In this document: positions 44,844 to 55,291 of the stretch, piece after piece
How the letters are laid out: every line of letters begins with the position of its first letter
Numbering within the stretch: position 1 is the stretch's first letter
NCBI RefSeq assembly: GCF_014069875.1
Contig: NZ_CP059676.1
Coordinates: forward strand, 1,674,001-1,738,000
Direction of reading: 5' to 3'
DNA length: 64,000 nucleotides
Origin: Flaviflexus equikiangi
GTDB taxonomy: Bacteria > Actinomycetota > Actinomycetes > Actinomycetales > Actinomycetaceae
Translations under genes and position numbers: made by a program
The notes under the pieces: model-generated
Seen by the model: the letters and a program-made list of their open reading frames with translations, nothing else
Told to the model about the DNA's origin: nothing
Database searches by the model: none

Positions 44844-45896
44844 CTAGATCCTGGCGACGACCGCGTCGCCAATCTCGCTGGTGGAGCGGACGAGAGGCGC
44901 CCCTGCCTCCACCGCATCGGCGCGTGCCTCCATGTCCCCATCCACCGCGGATTCGATGCGGGCTGCGGCCTCATCGTAGCCCAGGTGGCGGAGCATGAGA
45001 GCCACGGAGGAGATGGTGGCGATGGGGTCGGCCTTCTGCTGGCCCGCAATATCGGGGGCAGAGCCGTGGACGGGTTCGAACATCGAGGGGAACGCGCCGG
45101 TGGGGTTGATGTTTCCGGAGGCGGCCAGGCCGATCCCGCCGGTGATGGCACCGGCCTCGTCCGTGAGGATGTCCCCGAACAGGTTGTCGGTGACGATGAC
45201 GTCGAAACGGGCCGGGTCTGTGACGAGGAAGATCGTTGCGGCGTCCACGTGGAGGTAGTCCACGGTGACATCCGGGTATTCAGCGCCGACGCGGTCGACG
45301 GTGCGGCGCCACAGGTGGCCGGCGTTCACGAGTACGTTGTGCTTGTGGACGAGGGTCAGACGCTGGTCGCGCCGCATGGCGAGATCGAAGGCATACCGGA
45401 CGACTCGTTCCACACCGTAGGCCGTGTTGACCGATACTTCGGTCGCGATCTCGTGGGGCGTATCGACTCGTACAGCCCCGCCGTTGCCGGCGTACAGGCC
45501 TTCGGTTCCTTCGCGGACGACGACGAAATCGATGTCGCCGGGATCGGCGAGGGGGGTGGGGACACCCCGGTAGTACTTCGAGGGGCGCAGGTTCACGTAA
45601 TGGTCGAGGTCGAAGCGGAGCTTGAGGAGAAGGCCGCGCTCGAGGATTCCGGATGGGAGGGAGGGATCGCCGACTGCTCCGAGCAAGATCGCGTCGTGCT
45701 GCTTGATCTGCTCGAGTTCGCTCTCGGGGAGGACCTCCCCGGTGCGGTGCCAGCGCGCAGCTCCGAGATCGAAATGGGTTTCGTCGACGGTGACGTCTCC
45801 GCGCAGTGCCGCGTGGAGTGCTTTGAGCCCTTCCGCGACGACCTCGGGACCGATTCCGTCACCGGGGATGACGGCAAGTTTCATGTTGTGAGTCAT
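44844..45896 (-). CDS. leuB: 3-isopropylmalate dehydrogenase
   Basis: A 350-residue NAD-dependent decarboxylating dehydrogenase in leucine synthesis. It shows [77 protein letters not shown] and [25 protein letters not shown]. It could also act on the methylmalate intermediate of the citramalate pathway, since cimA is in the same operon. ATG at 45896 is used, though ATG at 45884 is possible. Confidence 0.95.
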   Translation of the reverse strand: MTHNMKLAVIPGDGIGPEVVAEGLKALHAALRGDVTVDETHFDLGAARWHRTGEVLPESELEQIKQHDAILLGAVGDPSLPSGILERGLLLKLRFDLDHYVNLRPSKYYRGVPTPLADPGDIDFVVVREGTEGLYAGNGGAVRVDTPHEIATEVSVNTAYGVERVVRYAFDLAMRRDQRLTLVHKHNVLVNAGHLWRRTVDRVGAEYPDVTVDYLHVDAATIFLVTDPARFDVIVTDNLFGDILTDEAGAITGGIGLAASGNINPTGAFPSMFEPVHGSAPDIAGQQKADPIATISSVALMLRHLGYDEAAARIESAVDGDMEARADAVEAGAPLVRSTSEIGDAVVARI

Positions 45897-45999
45897 GTTC
45901 TAATCCTAGCGTTCAGTCCACATGGTGAAATCGCCATGTCACCATTCGGTCCATGCACGGTGGCAGTATTCCCATCAAGCGCGGGAGGGTTGCTCAGAC

Positions 46000-46027
46000 G
46001 GGTGCCCCGGCCGCAACCGGGGCACCC
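46000..46027 (-). terminator. Strong hairpin between ilvC and leuB
   Basis: Perfect 11-bp GC-rich stem (GGGTGCCCCGG with CCGGGGCACCC, arms 46000-46010 and 46017-46027) with a 6-nt loop, no T run. It may reduce read-through or protect the ilvC 3' end; leuB-ilvE-cimA could also have a separate promoter in 45897-45999. Confidence 0.55.
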
Positions 46028-46033
46028 ACTCAG

Positions 46034-47059
46034 TCACCTGCCTGCGTGGCCGTCCGAGTAGTCCTCGTCGACCGACTTCCACGAGAACATCTTGCGCAGT
46101 TCAGCGCCGACCTTCTCGATCTCGTGGCCTTCGCCGCGCTTGCGCAGCTCCTGGAACTCGGGTCCGCCCTTGTCCTGATCGGAGATGAAGCGCTCCGCGA
46201 ACGCACCCGTCTGGATGTCGTCGAGAACGTCCTTCATGTTGTCCTTGACGTTCGGGGAGATCACGCGGGGGCCCGACACGTAGTCGCCGTATTCGGCCGT
46301 GTCCGAGATCGACCAGCGCTGCTTGGTGAGACCGCCCTCGTTGATGAGGTCGACGATGAGCTTGAGCTCGTGGAGAACCTCGAAGTAGGCGATCTCGGGC
46401 TGGTAGCCGGCCTCGACGAGAACCTCGAAGCCGTACTGGATGAGCTGGGAGACGCCGCCGCAGAGAACCGTCTGCTCACCGAAGAGGTCGGTCTCGGTCT
46501 CCTCCGTGAAGGTCGTCTTGATGACGCCCGCGCGGGTTCCACCGATCGCCTTCGCGTAGGACAGTGCGAGATCCCAGGCCTGACCCGACGCATCCTGCTC
46601 GATGGCAACGATATCGGGGACACCGCGGCCTTCGACGTACTGGCGGCGAACCGTGTGGCCGGGGCCCTTGGGGGCGACCATGCACACGTCATGGTCAGCT
46701 GAGGGCTTGATGTAGTTGTAGCGGATGTTGAAGCCGTGCGCGAAGAAGAGGGCTGCGCCTTCCTTCATGTTCGGCTCGATCAGCTCCGAGTAGATCGTGC
46801 GCTGGTGCTGATCCGGTGCCAGGATCATGATGACGTCAGCATCCTTGACAGCGACGTCGACCGTCGCGGTTGCGAGGCCCTGTTCCTGTGCCTTGGCAAT
46901 CGAGGACGAGCCCTCGCGCAGGCCCACGACGACGTCGACACCGGAATCGCGCAGGTTCAGCGCATGCGCATGACCCTGGGAGCCGTAGCCGATAACGGCG
47001 ACCTTCTTGGACTGGATGATCGAGAGATCGGCGTCATCGTCATAGAAAATTTCTGCCAC
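46034..47059 (-). CDS. ilvC: Ketol-acid reductoisomerase (NADP+)
   Basis: A 341-residue class I enzyme that isomerises and reduces acetolactate or acetohydroxybutyrate. The Rossmann motif [45 protein letters not shown] and [22 protein letters not shown] are followed by the knotted helical domain [17 protein letters not shown] and NISDTAEYG-type [14 protein letters not shown] at 47059 has AAGGAG seven bases upstream; the longer frame overlaps the intergenic region. Confidence 0.97.
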   Translation of the reverse strand: MAEIFYDDDADLSIIQSKKVAVIGYGSQGHAHALNLRDSGVDVVVGLREGSSSIAKAQEQGLATATVDVAVKDADVIMILAPDQHQRTIYSELIEPNMKEGAALFFAHGFNIRYNYIKPSADHDVCMVAPKGPGHTVRRQYVEGRGVPDIVAIEQDASGQAWDLALSYAKAIGGTRAGVIKTTFTEETETDLFGEQTVLCGGVSQLIQYGFEVLVEAGYQPEIAYFEVLHELKLIVDLINEGGLTKQRWSISDTAEYGDYVSGPRVISPNVKDNMKDVLDDIQTGAFAERFISDQDKGGPEFQELRKRGEGHEIEKVGAELRKMFSWKSVDEDYSDGHAGR

Positions 47060-47078
47060 AGTGTTTCTCCTTGAGTTG

Positions 47079-47609
47079 TCAGGCGCGGCGGAGCGCACGT
47101 TCGGCGCTCGCACGTTCAGATAGGGAGCGCGGGCCGCGAGAGATCGCGACCGCACCCGATTGGACAATTTCTTTAATACCGTACGGAGCCAGCGCCGTCA
47201 GCAGCGCCTCCACCTTACCGGCAGATCCGGTCGCCTCGATCGTCACAGCATCCGGGACCACGTCGACGACATGGGCGCGGAAGAGCTCGACGAGCTGAAG
47301 GACCGAGGTTCTGTTCTCGTCCGTTGCCGCCACCTTGACGAGGAGCAGCTCCCGCTGCACCGACGTGTCGGGTTCGAGGGCAACGATCTTGATGACGTTG
47401 ACGAGTTTGTTGAGCTGCTTCGTCACCTGCTCGAGGGGCGCGTCCGCAGCATCGACGACGAGGGTGATACGGGAGATCTCCGGATCTTCCGTGGGGCCCA
47501 CCGCCACCGAATGGATGTTGAAGGCACGACGAGCAAACAGTGCGGTGACGCGAGTCAGCACGCCGGGCTTGTTCTCGACGAGAACCGAAAGCGTATGTCG
47601 AGTGTTCAT
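47079..47609 (-). CDS. ilvN: Acetolactate synthase small (regulatory) subunit
   Basis: A 176-residue ACT-domain subunit that confers valine feedback inhibition and boosts IlvB activity. The N-terminal ACT domain reads [48 protein letters not shown], and the C-terminal domain ends in [23 protein letters not shown]. The ATG follows GAGGGA. It lies 9 bp after ilvB and 19 bp before ilvC. Confidence 0.96.
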   Translation of the reverse strand: MNTRHTLSVLVENKPGVLTRVTALFARRAFNIHSVAVGPTEDPEISRITLVVDAADAPLEQVTKQLNKLVNVIKIVALEPDTSVQRELLLVKVAATDENRTSVLQLVELFRAHVVDVVPDAVTIEATGSAGKVEALLTALAPYGIKEIVQSGAVAISRGPRSLSERASAERALRRA

Positions 47610-47618
47610 GGATTCCCT

Positions 47619-49442
47619 CTAGTCTTCGTCAGCCCAGTCGGGAGCAATATCCCGAGCGTATTGAATTTCGTCGTTCGAGACCCCTGCCGCCACCATCGGC
47701 CACACCATGGCGTCCGCGGAGACCTGGAAGTCGATGACGACCGGACGATCGTTGATCTCCATCGCCTGCCTGATCGTGTCGGCCACGTCCTCCGGACGTT
47801 CGCACCGAAGCGCCACACATCCGTAGGCCTCTGACAGCTTGACGAAATCGGGGATACGACGGGTTCCGTGACCCGTGTCGAGATCGGTGTTGGAGTAGCG
47901 TCCGCTGTAGAACAGGGTCTGCCACTGGCGCACCATCCCGAGAGACGAGTTGTTGATGATCGCGACCTTGATCGGGATGTCGTTGATCGCGCATGTCGCC
48001 AGTTCCTGGTTCGTCATCTGGAAGCAGCCGTCGCCATCGATCGCCCACACGACCTTGTCCGGGCAGGCCACCTTCGCACCCATGGCGGCCGGGACGGCCA
48101 ATCCCATCGTGCCCGCACCACCGGAGTTGATCCACGTCCGCGGGTTATCGAAATTGAGGAACTGGGAGGCCCACATCTGGTGCTGGCCGACGCCGGAGAC
48201 GTAGATAGCGTCCGGGCCCGCAATCTGACCGAGCTGCTCGATCACGTACTGCGGCGCCATGTAGCCGTCCTCGGTCGGGGTCCACCCCAGCGGGTAGGTC
48301 TCCCTCATCCGGTTGAGACGAGCCCACCATTCGCTGATGTCGCGCCTGTCGTACTGGCGGTATGCTCCCGGCATCTCCTCGATCAGCTCGAGAATCGTCT
48401 CGGCGACATCGCCGACGATCGGCACATCGGCATGACGATTCTTGCCGATCTCGGCAGGATCGATGTCGGCGTGGATGACCTTCGCGTGGGGCGCGAACGA
48501 CTCCAGCGCTCCCGTCACGCGATCGTCGAAGCGGGCCCCGAGGGTGATGAGGAGGTCGGAGCGCTGGAGAGCATCCACCGCGGCCACCGTGCCGTGCATG
48601 CCCGGCATGCCCAAATTGTGGGGATCCTTCGTCGAGAGCGAGCCGATCGCGTTGAGCGTCGTCACCGCGGGGATCCCGGTGAGCGCGACGAGCTCGCGGA
48701 GCTGCTCCGCCGCACCGGCCCGAATGACACCGCCGCCCACATAGAACACGGGACGCTTCGCGGTTGCGATAAGGCGGGCAGCCTCTCGTACCTGGCGCGC
48801 GTTCGGCTTCGTCACCGGTCGATATCCGGGAAGGTCACGGGTGGGCGGCCACACGAAGTCGCACTCGGCGTTCTGGGCGGACTTCGCGATATCGACGATC
48901 ACCGGGCCGGGACGGCCCGTCTGGGCCAGCTCGTAGGCTTCGGCGATCCGGGCGGGGATGTCCTTCGCGTCCGTCACGAGGAAGGAGTGCTTGGAGATCG
49001 GCATGGTGATGCCGACAATGTCTGCCTCTTGGAACGCGTCCGTGCCGATCATCGCGGCACCGACCTGGCCGGTGATGCAGAGCATGGGGACGGAGTCCAT
49101 GTAGGCGTCGAGGACGGCCGTCGTCAGGTTCGTGGCACCCGGGCCCGAGGTGGCGATGCAGACCCCGACCTTGCCGGTCGCATGAGCATAGCCCTCGGCC
49201 GCATGGCCGGCTCCCTGCTCGTGGCGGACAAGGATGTGGCGGACCGATACGGAGTCGAGAAGCGGATCGTACGTGGGGAGAATAGCCCCGCCGGGAAGGC
49301 CGAATACTGTATCGACGCCCAGCTCTTCCAATGATCGGATGATAGATCGGGCGCCCGTCGACTTCTCGCGGATCACACCGTCACTCTTCGCCCTGATAGC
49401 GCTGGCCTCGACAAGCGTGGCCGGGGATGAAGGTTTCCCCAT
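47619..49442 (-). CDS. ilvB: Acetolactate synthase large (catalytic) subunit
   Basis: A 607-residue thiamine diphosphate and FAD enzyme for the first common step of branched-chain synthesis. It has the catalytic glutamate in [32 protein letters not shown], and the FAD-domain sequences MLGMHG-type LGMPGMHGT and [10 protein letters not shown]. The ThDP motif [29 protein letters not shown] is complete. The ATG follows AGGAGG. It is the first structural gene after the leader/attenuator. Confidence 0.97.
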   Translation of the reverse strand: MGKPSSPATLVEASAIRAKSDGVIREKSTGARSIIRSLEELGVDTVFGLPGGAILPTYDPLLDSVSVRHILVRHEQGAGHAAEGYAHATGKVGVCIATSGPGATNLTTAVLDAYMDSVPMLCITGQVGAAMIGTDAFQEADIVGITMPISKHSFLVTDAKDIPARIAEAYELAQTGRPGPVIVDIAKSAQNAECDFVWPPTRDLPGYRPVTKPNARQVREAARLIATAKRPVFYVGGGVIRAGAAEQLRELVALTGIPAVTTLNAIGSLSTKDPHNLGMPGMHGTVAAVDALQRSDLLITLGARFDDRVTGALESFAPHAKVIHADIDPAEIGKNRHADVPIVGDVAETILELIEEMPGAYRQYDRRDISEWWARLNRMRETYPLGWTPTEDGYMAPQYVIEQLGQIAGPDAIYVSGVGQHQMWASQFLNFDNPRTWINSGGAGTMGLAVPAAMGAKVACPDKVVWAIDGDGCFQMTNQELATCAINDIPIKVAIINNSSLGMVRQWQTLFYSGRYSNTDLDTGHGTRRIPDFVKLSEAYGCVALRCERPEDVADTIRQAMEINDRPVVIDFQVSADAMVWPMVAAGVSNDEIQYARDIAPDWADED

Positions 49443-49477
49443 GGTTCCTCCTCGTGGATCGGTCAGGCAATGAAAAA

Positions 49478-49501
49478 GCCCCCTGCGTCGGAACAGGGGG
49501 C
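49478..49501 (-). terminator. ilvB attenuator terminator
   Basis: On the minus strand an 8-bp perfect stem (GCCCCCTG with CAGGGGGC) is followed by TTTTTC. It sits between the leader peptide stop and the ilvB start, as in transcription attenuators of branched-chain operons. Confidence 0.85.
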
Positions 49502-49514
49502 GCGCAACACATCC

Positions 49515-49562
49515 TCAGCAGGCCGATGTGGCGCGCCGAGCTACTACGTTGATCATTCCCAT
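49515..49562 (-). CDS. ilvB leader peptide (attenuation)
   Basis: A 15-codon frame, MGMINVVARRATSAC, lies just upstream of the terminator hairpin. Ile, Val and Val fall together at codons 4, 6 and 7. When charged tRNA-Ile or tRNA-Val is scarce a stalled ribosome could prevent the terminator from forming. Translation may start at the second ATG (49556), giving MINVVARR. Similar short leaders with Ile/Val/Ala runs precede ilvB in corynebacteria. No leucine codon is present. Confidence 0.75.
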   Translation of the reverse strand: MGMINVVARRATSAC

Positions 49563-49701
49563 GTGAGACAGAGTAGCCCGGGCCCTCCCATCGGAGCAAG
49601 TCAAAAGTCCTAAATCTCAAATATTGGCGCCCCGTCTTAACCAGTGAAACACTCTCAGGTGCATAGGAACACGGCTTTTCGTTGCTATGGCGGGGAAAGA
49701 A

Positions 49702-49731
49702 GATCCCCGGACGAAGACTCGTCCGGGGATC
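49702..49731 (-). terminator. Terminator after the AspT-like transporter gene
   Basis: Perfect 13-bp stem (GATCCCCGGACGA with TCGTCCGGGGATC) and 4-nt loop, followed on the minus strand by TTCTTTCC. It separates the transporter gene from the ilvB leader. Confidence 0.82.
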
Positions 49732-49744
49732 GTGAGACGTGATG

Positions 49745-51382
49745 TCACATGCCGCCGAGAATGTGGGCGACGAGGATCTTCGTGATCATGGCGACTGGAT
49801 AGACCAGCGCATATCCGAGCGCCACGCGCGGATCGGCTCCCGTCCGACCGTTTGCGAAAGCCAGGACCGCGGGTTGCGTCTGCGCACCGCCCAGCAAGCC
49901 CGACAAGCGCGTCCCTCCCATCTTGAAGATGCTCTTCATCGCGACATAGAGGCCACCCGCCATGATCGAGGTGATGAGGATGCCGAGCAGCAGGATCTTC
50001 CACCATTCGTCGCCGCTGAATGCGGTGCCGATCTGACCCCCGGCATTGGTCCCTGCCTGGGCGAGGAAGAGCAGGAGACCGAGTTCGGACATCACCGCAT
50101 TAGCCGTATTGGGCAGGGCCGTGACAACGTTGCCGATCCGTCCCAGGCGGCCCATGACAAGCCCGACGATCAGCACACCCGCCGCGGCACCCAGGGAGAA
50201 GCTTCCGCCCCCCGGCATCGGGATCTCGATGGAGCCGAGCAGGATACCGAAGCCGAGCCCCAGGCCGAGTGCCACGGGATTGATATCGGTCAGGCCCTTC
50301 GACGAGTCACCCAACCAGCTGGAGATCTCCTTGAGCTTGAGGGTGGGCCCGACCACGCGGACCCTGTCCCCCATCTCCACCATCATCGAGGGCAATGCCA
50401 GCATGTCCTGGTCGGCGCGGCGCACGCGGGAGATCTTCGCACCCCAGCGTTCGGCCAGGATCTCGTCGAGTTCGCCGACCGTCTTGCCAACATGATTGGG
50501 TTCCGAGACTGTGATGCGGCGGAAGTCCAGCATCCGCCGATCTGCTCGCAGCGAGTGGGACGAGGCGTGGCCGAGCGCGCTGATGACGCTGCGGACGGCC
50601 TCGTCGTCGCCGACGATCGTCACGAGATCGCCCTCGTGAAGTTTCTCCGAAGAGCTGGGGATCCAGATCGGGCCCTCTTCTCCCCTGCGCAGGCGCGAGA
50701 ACTCGACAACGGTGCCGATCTCTGCGAGAACCCCGCCCACGGTCGGCAGGTCAGTCCTGTCGACCCGCACGTTCTGGTGGGTAACCGGAGAGGGCGTATC
50801 CGTGTCGAGATGTGCTTTGCGAAGGGCCAGGTTCGCGGCGATGATCATGCCGATCACGCCGAACAGGTAGGCAACCGCATAGCCGACAGTGGCGGTACCG
50901 GGATCGCCCGAGGACTCACCCGCGGCCGCGAGCGCCGGGGTGTTCGTCACGGCACCTGCGAAGGTGCCTGCGATGAGGGCGATGTCCATGTCGAACACGT
51001 ACGTGCCGACGAGGTAGGCGGACACGGCGGCCAGGATGAAGAGCAGGACCATGGTGATGATCGGGCCCGTCGCCTGCTTGAGGGACTTGAAGAACGTGCC
51101 GCCGGCGTTGTTGCCGATGGCGAAGGCGAAGATGACGAGACCCAGCGTGCCCACGATGTGGGGGATGGCGAGGTCGATGCCTTCAGCTGTCGACCAGGCT
51201 GCGACGGCGATGGCGAGGAAGAGGACCGCGGCCGCTCCGAGACCCACACCCTTGACTTTGAGGCGCCCCAGGGCCATTCCGCCGCCGACGAGCAGGAAGG
51301 CCAGCATGACTGGCTGCTCGGCGAGGAAAGTAAAAATATCACTCATGTGTTTCCAACACCCCTTGGTAATGATTCGTTCCAT
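49745..51382 (-). CDS. AspT/YidE-type transporter with two TrkA-C domains
   Basis: A 545-residue membrane protein of the aspartate:alanine exchanger (AAE) family. The N-terminal half has about five helices beginning FTFLAEQPVMLAFLLVGGGMALGRLKVKGVGLGAAAVLFLAI. Two soluble TrkA_C-type segments fill the middle (WIPSSSEKLHEGDLVTIVGDDEAV and MMVEMGDRVRVVGP). Five or six more helices follow with MPGGGSFSLGAAAGVLIVGLVMG. ATG at 51382 has GGGAGA at good spacing; ATG at 51346 is also possible. Its place between ilvD and the ilvB operon hints at export or import of a related amino or keto acid, but the substrate is unknown. Confidence 0.85.
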   Translation of the reverse strand: MERIITKGCWKHMSDIFTFLAEQPVMLAFLLVGGGMALGRLKVKGVGLGAAAVLFLAIAVAAWSTAEGIDLAIPHIVGTLGLVIFAFAIGNNAGGTFFKSLKQATGPIITMVLLFILAAVSAYLVGTYVFDMDIALIAGTFAGAVTNTPALAAAGESSGDPGTATVGYAVAYLFGVIGMIIAANLALRKAHLDTDTPSPVTHQNVRVDRTDLPTVGGVLAEIGTVVEFSRLRRGEEGPIWIPSSSEKLHEGDLVTIVGDDEAVRSVISALGHASSHSLRADRRMLDFRRITVSEPNHVGKTVGELDEILAERWGAKISRVRRADQDMLALPSMMVEMGDRVRVVGPTLKLKEISSWLGDSSKGLTDINPVALGLGLGFGILLGSIEIPMPGGGSFSLGAAAGVLIVGLVMGRLGRIGNVVTALPNTANAVMSELGLLLFLAQAGTNAGGQIGTAFSGDEWWKILLLGILITSIMAGGLYVAMKSIFKMGGTRLSGLLGGAQTQPAVLAFANGRTGADPRVALGYALVYPVAMITKILVAHILGGM

Positions 51383-51437
51383 CAGTATCTCCCTCACCGT
51401 GTCCGAATTGGTGGGGCAGTGGTCCCGGGGTGAGGAA

Positions 51438-51464
51438 AGGGGAGGTGAGATACTCACCTCCCCT
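51438..51464 (-). terminator. Terminator after ilvD
   Basis: Perfect 12-bp stem (AGGGGAGGTGAG with CTCACCTCCCCT) and 3-nt loop, followed by TTTCC on the minus strand, 17 bp beyond the ilvD stop. Confidence 0.83.
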
Positions 51465-51480
51465 GCCCTGTCAGCGGACG

Positions 51481-53319
51481 CTAGTCGTCGAGGCTCCGCA
51501 CGCCGCCATAGGTGGCCGATCGCGCCAGCATCGCATACGCCTTGAGGGCTTTCGAGACCTTGCGGGGGCGTTCCTTCTCGGGACGCCACGGCGTGGCGCC
51601 CTTCGCGGCGCGCCGCGCGGCGAGAGTCTCGTCATCGACGAGGAGATCGAGCCTGCGGGTGGGGACGTCGAGGACGATCCTGTCCCCCTCCTCGATGAGG
51701 CCGATCGCGCCTCCCGCCGCCGCTTCGGGAGAGATGTGGCCGATGGAGATGCCGGAGGTGCCTCCCGAGAATCTGCCATCGGTGATGAGGGCACAGGTCT
51801 TGCCGAGGCCGAGGCCCTTGAGGAAGGAGGTCGGGTACAGCATCTCCTGCATGCCGGGCCCTCCCTTGGGGCCCTCGTAGCGGATGACGACGACATCGCC
51901 GGGAACGACGGCTTTCGAGAGGATCAGCTCGATCGCGTCTTCCTGCGAGTCGACGACACGCGCTCTCCCCTCGAAGTGGAACAGCTCTTCGTCGATGCCT
52001 GCGGTCTTGATGACGGCGCCTTCTTCTGCGATGTTGCCGAAGAGGACTGCCAAACCACCGTCGGCCGTGTAGGCGTTCTCGACGGAGTGGATGCAGCCAT
52101 GAGCATCGTCCGTGTCGAGCTCTGCCCACTCGTTGGCCTGGGAGAAGGCCTGCGTGGTGCGAACGCCTCCGGGGGCGGCCTTGAACAGCTCGATGGCCTC
52201 GGGAGCGGCCTTGCCGCTGCGAATGTCCCACCGATCGAGCCAGCCCTGCAGGTCATCGGAGTGGACCGAGTGGACGTCGGTCTCGAGGAGGCCCGCCCGG
52301 TTCAGTTCGCCGAGGATTGCGGGGATCCCGCCGGCACGATGGACGTCCTCCATGTGATAGCTGGGATGGTTGGGGGCAACCTTCGCGAGGCAGGGCACCT
52401 TCCTCGACAGGCTGTCGATGTCGGCAAGCGTGAAGTCGATATCGCCTTCGATGGCGGTGGCGAGAATGTGGAGGATCGTGTTCGTCGATCCGCCCATGGC
52501 GACGTCGAGGCTCATCGCGTTGAAGAACGCCTTCCTCGTCGCGATGTTGCGCGGCAGGACAGATTCGTCATCGTCGTCGTAGTAGCGCCGTGCCAGGTCG
52601 ACGATGCGGCGGCCGGCCTCGAGGAAGAGGCCCTTGCGTGCGACATGCGTGGCAAGCGTGGAACCGTTGCCCGGAAGGGACAGCCCGAGCGCTTCCGTCA
52701 GACAGTTCATCGAGTTCGCGGTGAACATGCCCGAGCAGGAGCCGCACGTGGGGCAGGCTGCGGACTCGATCTGAGCCAGGTCATCATCCGAGATCGATTC
52801 GTCCGCGGCCCCCGACATCGCATCGACCAGGTTGACGGGATGGTCGATGACGCCCTCGATGGCCTTCCCCGCCTCCATCGGACCGCCCGAGACGAAGATG
52901 ACGGGAATGTTGAGCCGCATGGCGGCCATGAGCATGCCGGGCGTGATCTTGTCGCAGTTCGAGATGCAGACGAGAGCATCGGCCGTATGCGCGTTCACCA
53001 TGTATTCGACGGAGTCCGCGATGATCTCCCGAGACGGGAGGGAGTAGAGCATGCCATCGTGACCCATGGCAATACCATCATCGACCGCGATCGTGTTGAA
53101 CTCCTTGCCCACACCGCCGGCCTCCTCAATGGCCTTGATGACGAGCTGACCCATGTCTTTGAGGTGGACGTGGCCGGGCACGAACTGGGTGAAGGAGTTG
53201 GCGACAGCAATAATCGGCTTGCCGAAGTCGCCATCCCCCATACCCGTAGCCCGCCACAGGGCACGAGCACCGGCAAAATTACGGCCCTGCGTAGAGGTGG
53301 CCGAACGCAAAACTGGCAT
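51481..53319 (-). CDS. ilvD: Dihydroxy-acid dehydratase
   Basis: A 612-residue iron-sulfur enzyme that dehydrates dihydroxy acids to the keto acids of Ile and Val. Cluster cysteines are in [13 protein letters not shown] and [43 protein letters not shown] and the C-terminal [40 protein letters not shown] are typical. ATG at 53319 follows AGGAG. It is separated from the ilvBNC operon by the transporter gene and two terminators, so it is likely transcribed on its own. Confidence 0.97.
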   Translation of the reverse strand: MPVLRSATSTQGRNFAGARALWRATGMGDGDFGKPIIAVANSFTQFVPGHVHLKDMGQLVIKAIEEAGGVGKEFNTIAVDDGIAMGHDGMLYSLPSREIIADSVEYMVNAHTADALVCISNCDKITPGMLMAAMRLNIPVIFVSGGPMEAGKAIEGVIDHPVNLVDAMSGAADESISDDDLAQIESAACPTCGSCSGMFTANSMNCLTEALGLSLPGNGSTLATHVARKGLFLEAGRRIVDLARRYYDDDDESVLPRNIATRKAFFNAMSLDVAMGGSTNTILHILATAIEGDIDFTLADIDSLSRKVPCLAKVAPNHPSYHMEDVHRAGGIPAILGELNRAGLLETDVHSVHSDDLQGWLDRWDIRSGKAAPEAIELFKAAPGGVRTTQAFSQANEWAELDTDDAHGCIHSVENAYTADGGLAVLFGNIAEEGAVIKTAGIDEELFHFEGRARVVDSQEDAIELILSKAVVPGDVVVIRYEGPKGGPGMQEMLYPTSFLKGLGLGKTCALITDGRFSGGTSGISIGHISPEAAAGGAIGLIEEGDRIVLDVPTRRLDLLVDDETLAARRAAKGATPWRPEKERPRKVSKALKAYAMLARSATYGGVRSLDD

Positions 53320-53420
53320 GATAACTCCTAAGTCGTGTCACTCACTCTACGACTACCGTGAATCTGGGTGAATATGTCGGTCACGAAGCGAGACGGACGC
53401 CACGGGGAATGAGCCGGTGA

Positions 53421-54197
53421 TCAGCGGCGGCCTGCACGGGCTGTTCGCGCCGGAATGACGGCGAGCTCGCCATCGTCGAGCGTGAGGACTCGTATCGGCC
53501 ACTGATAGATCTCGCTCAACCGTTCGGAGGTCAGGACCTCCCGAGGCGGGCCGTAGTCGACGATCCACCCGCGATGCATGAGCGCGATGAGATCGCAGTA
53601 GGCGGCGGCGAGCTGAATGTCGTGCATGACGGCAACGACTGTCTTCCCCTCGTCCGCAAGCTCCGCACATGTCGCCATCGTCCGCTCCTGATGGGAGACG
53701 TCGAGTGCTGCCGTCGGTTCGTCAAGGAACACGATCGATGAGTCCTGCGCGAGGACGCGTGCCAATGTCACCCGGGCGGCCTCACCTCCGGACAGGCTCG
53801 TGATGTCACGGTCCTGCATGGATGCCACGTCGGCGCGTGCCATGGCCGCATCGACCAATGCGTCGTTCTCCACGTCCCCCGTATCCCAGCTGGCCCTGCC
53901 CATGGCGACGATGTCGCGGACGAGATAGGAGAAGGGGAAGTCGCTGCTCTGCGGCATGACCGCCCGCGTCCTGGCCAGCATCTTCCTGCTATAGGAGGCA
54001 ATGTTTCGACCATCGAGAAGAACCTCGCCGCTGTTCGGCTCGAGGTCACCCGTGAGAACGCCGAGCAGTGTCGACTTGCCGGTGCCGTTCGGCCCGAGAA
54101 GCCCCACCACCATACCCGGCTCGATGTCGAGATTGACGTCGGTCAAGATCTGGCTCGAACCGTACGAGAACGATATTCCTTGTGCCCGGACCGTCAC
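53421..54197 (-). CDS. hmuV: Heme ABC transporter ATP-binding protein
   Basis: A 258-residue ATPase for heme import. Walker A is GLLGPNGTGKSTLL, the signature is SLSGGEAARVTLARVLAQD, Walker B is IVFLDEPTAALD, and the H-loop is VVAVMHDIQLAA. The PQSSDFPFSYLVRDIVAMGR segment is typical of the HmuV/FecE group. The GTG start overlaps the permease stop (GTGA). It is the last gene of htaA-hmuTUV. Confidence 0.93.
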   Translation of the reverse strand: MTVRAQGISFSYGSSQILTDVNLDIEPGMVVGLLGPNGTGKSTLLGVLTGDLEPNSGEVLLDGRNIASYSRKMLARTRAVMPQSSDFPFSYLVRDIVAMGRASWDTGDVENDALVDAAMARADVASMQDRDITSLSGGEAARVTLARVLAQDSSIVFLDEPTAALDVSHQERTMATCAELADEGKTVVAVMHDIQLAAAYCDLIALMHRGWIVDYGPPREVLTSERLSEIYQWPIRVLTLDDGELAVIPARTARAGRR

Positions 54198-55291
54198 GAG
54201 GCCCTCCTTCGTCCGCCGTGCAGATTCCTGCGAAGCAGGAAGAAGAACACAGGCCCGCCCACCAGGGCCGTGAAGATACCGATGGGCAGATCTTGGAAGT
54301 TGACGATTGTGCGGGCGACAAGGTCTGAGCCAGTGATGAGAACGGCCCCGCCAAGCAGGGATGCTGGGATGAGATAGCGGTTGAGGGGCCCGAGGGCGAG
54401 GCGCATGATGTGCGGAACGATCAGGCCGACGAAGGCGATGACGCCAGCGTACGAGACTGCCGCCGCCGTGAGGAGCGTTGCGAGCACGATCGCCGAACCG
54501 CGGAGCAGCTGGACGTTCACGCCCACATGCTGTGCCGCCTTCTCCCCCAGGGCAAGAATATCGAGCCTGCGGGAGATCGCGAGCGCCCACACCAGGGCGA
54601 TCGTCACGACGATGCCGACGATCCCCACCTGGTTCCAGTTCGCCGCGTTGAGGGAACCCATCTGCCAGAACACGATCTGGTCGCGGGCAGTGCTCGGCGC
54701 GATATACGTCGCAATCGACGTCAGGGCCGTGCAGACGGCCGTGATCGCGATACCCGTCAGAACAAGAGTCAGGGGTTCTGTCTTCCCGTCGTGCAGGGAC
54801 AGGACGTAGACCGCGAACGCCGCGAGAAGTCCTGTCGCGAATGCGGCCGCGGGGACTGCGAAGCCTCCGAGAGCGAACGGGAAGAACACGATCGCGGTCG
54901 AAGCTCCCACGGCGGCCCCGGAGGAGACCCCGATGATTCCCGGTTCGGCGAGCGGATTGGAGAACACGGCCTGCATGACGGCGCCCGCCACGGCGAGAGC
55001 CGCCCCGACGAGCACGCCGAGGGCGATGCGGGGCAGACGAATGTTCCACAGCGTCCCCGTGTCGAGCGGGTCCGCGAGCGGTTCCGCCAGTCCGAAACGT
55101 GCAAGGATTCCCTGGACGACGTCCGCGGGCGCGAGCGAGTACTGACCGATCGCACTCGAGAGGATGATGAGGACGACGAGCGCGATCGAGACGACGGCGA
55201 ACGTGATGATGCGGCGCCTGCGGCGCCTGTCGAGGCCGTTCTGTGCCGCGTCGAGGATCGACTGCTCCGCTTTCAGCTCGGTGACGCTCAC
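54194..55291 (-). CDS. hmuU: Heme ABC transporter permease (FecCD family)
   Basis: A 365-residue FecCD-type permease with about ten membrane helices. Family motifs are LWNIRLPRIALGVLVGAALAVAGAVMQAVFSNPLAEPGIIGVSSGAAVGAS, VLTGIAITAVCTAL, MGSLNAANWNQV, and the late FVGLIVPHIMRLALGPLNRYLIPASLLGGAVLITGSDLVAR. It overlaps the substrate-binding protein gene and hmuV by four bases on each side. Confidence 0.95.
   Translation of the reverse strand: MSVTELKAEQSILDAAQNGLDRRRRRRIITFAVVSIALVVLIILSSAIGQYSLAPADVVQGILARFGLAEPLADPLDTGTLWNIRLPRIALGVLVGAALAVAGAVMQAVFSNPLAEPGIIGVSSGAAVGASTAIVFFPFALGGFAVPAAAFATGLLAAFAVYVLSLHDGKTEPLTLVLTGIAITAVCTALTSIATYIAPSTARDQIVFWQMGSLNAANWNQVGIVGIVVTIALVWALAISRRLDILALGEKAAQHVGVNVQLLRGSAIVLATLLTAAAVSYAGVIAFVGLIVPHIMRLALGPLNRYLIPASLLGGAVLITGSDLVARTIVNFQDLPIGIFTALVGGPVFFFLLRRNLHGGRRRAS

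Noticed and set aside
43688-45271. A 527-residue frame extending ilvE upstream through leuB
   Set aside because: The extra part is low-complexity Ser/Pro/Arg translation of leuB in another frame; IlvE begins at the ATG at 44824.
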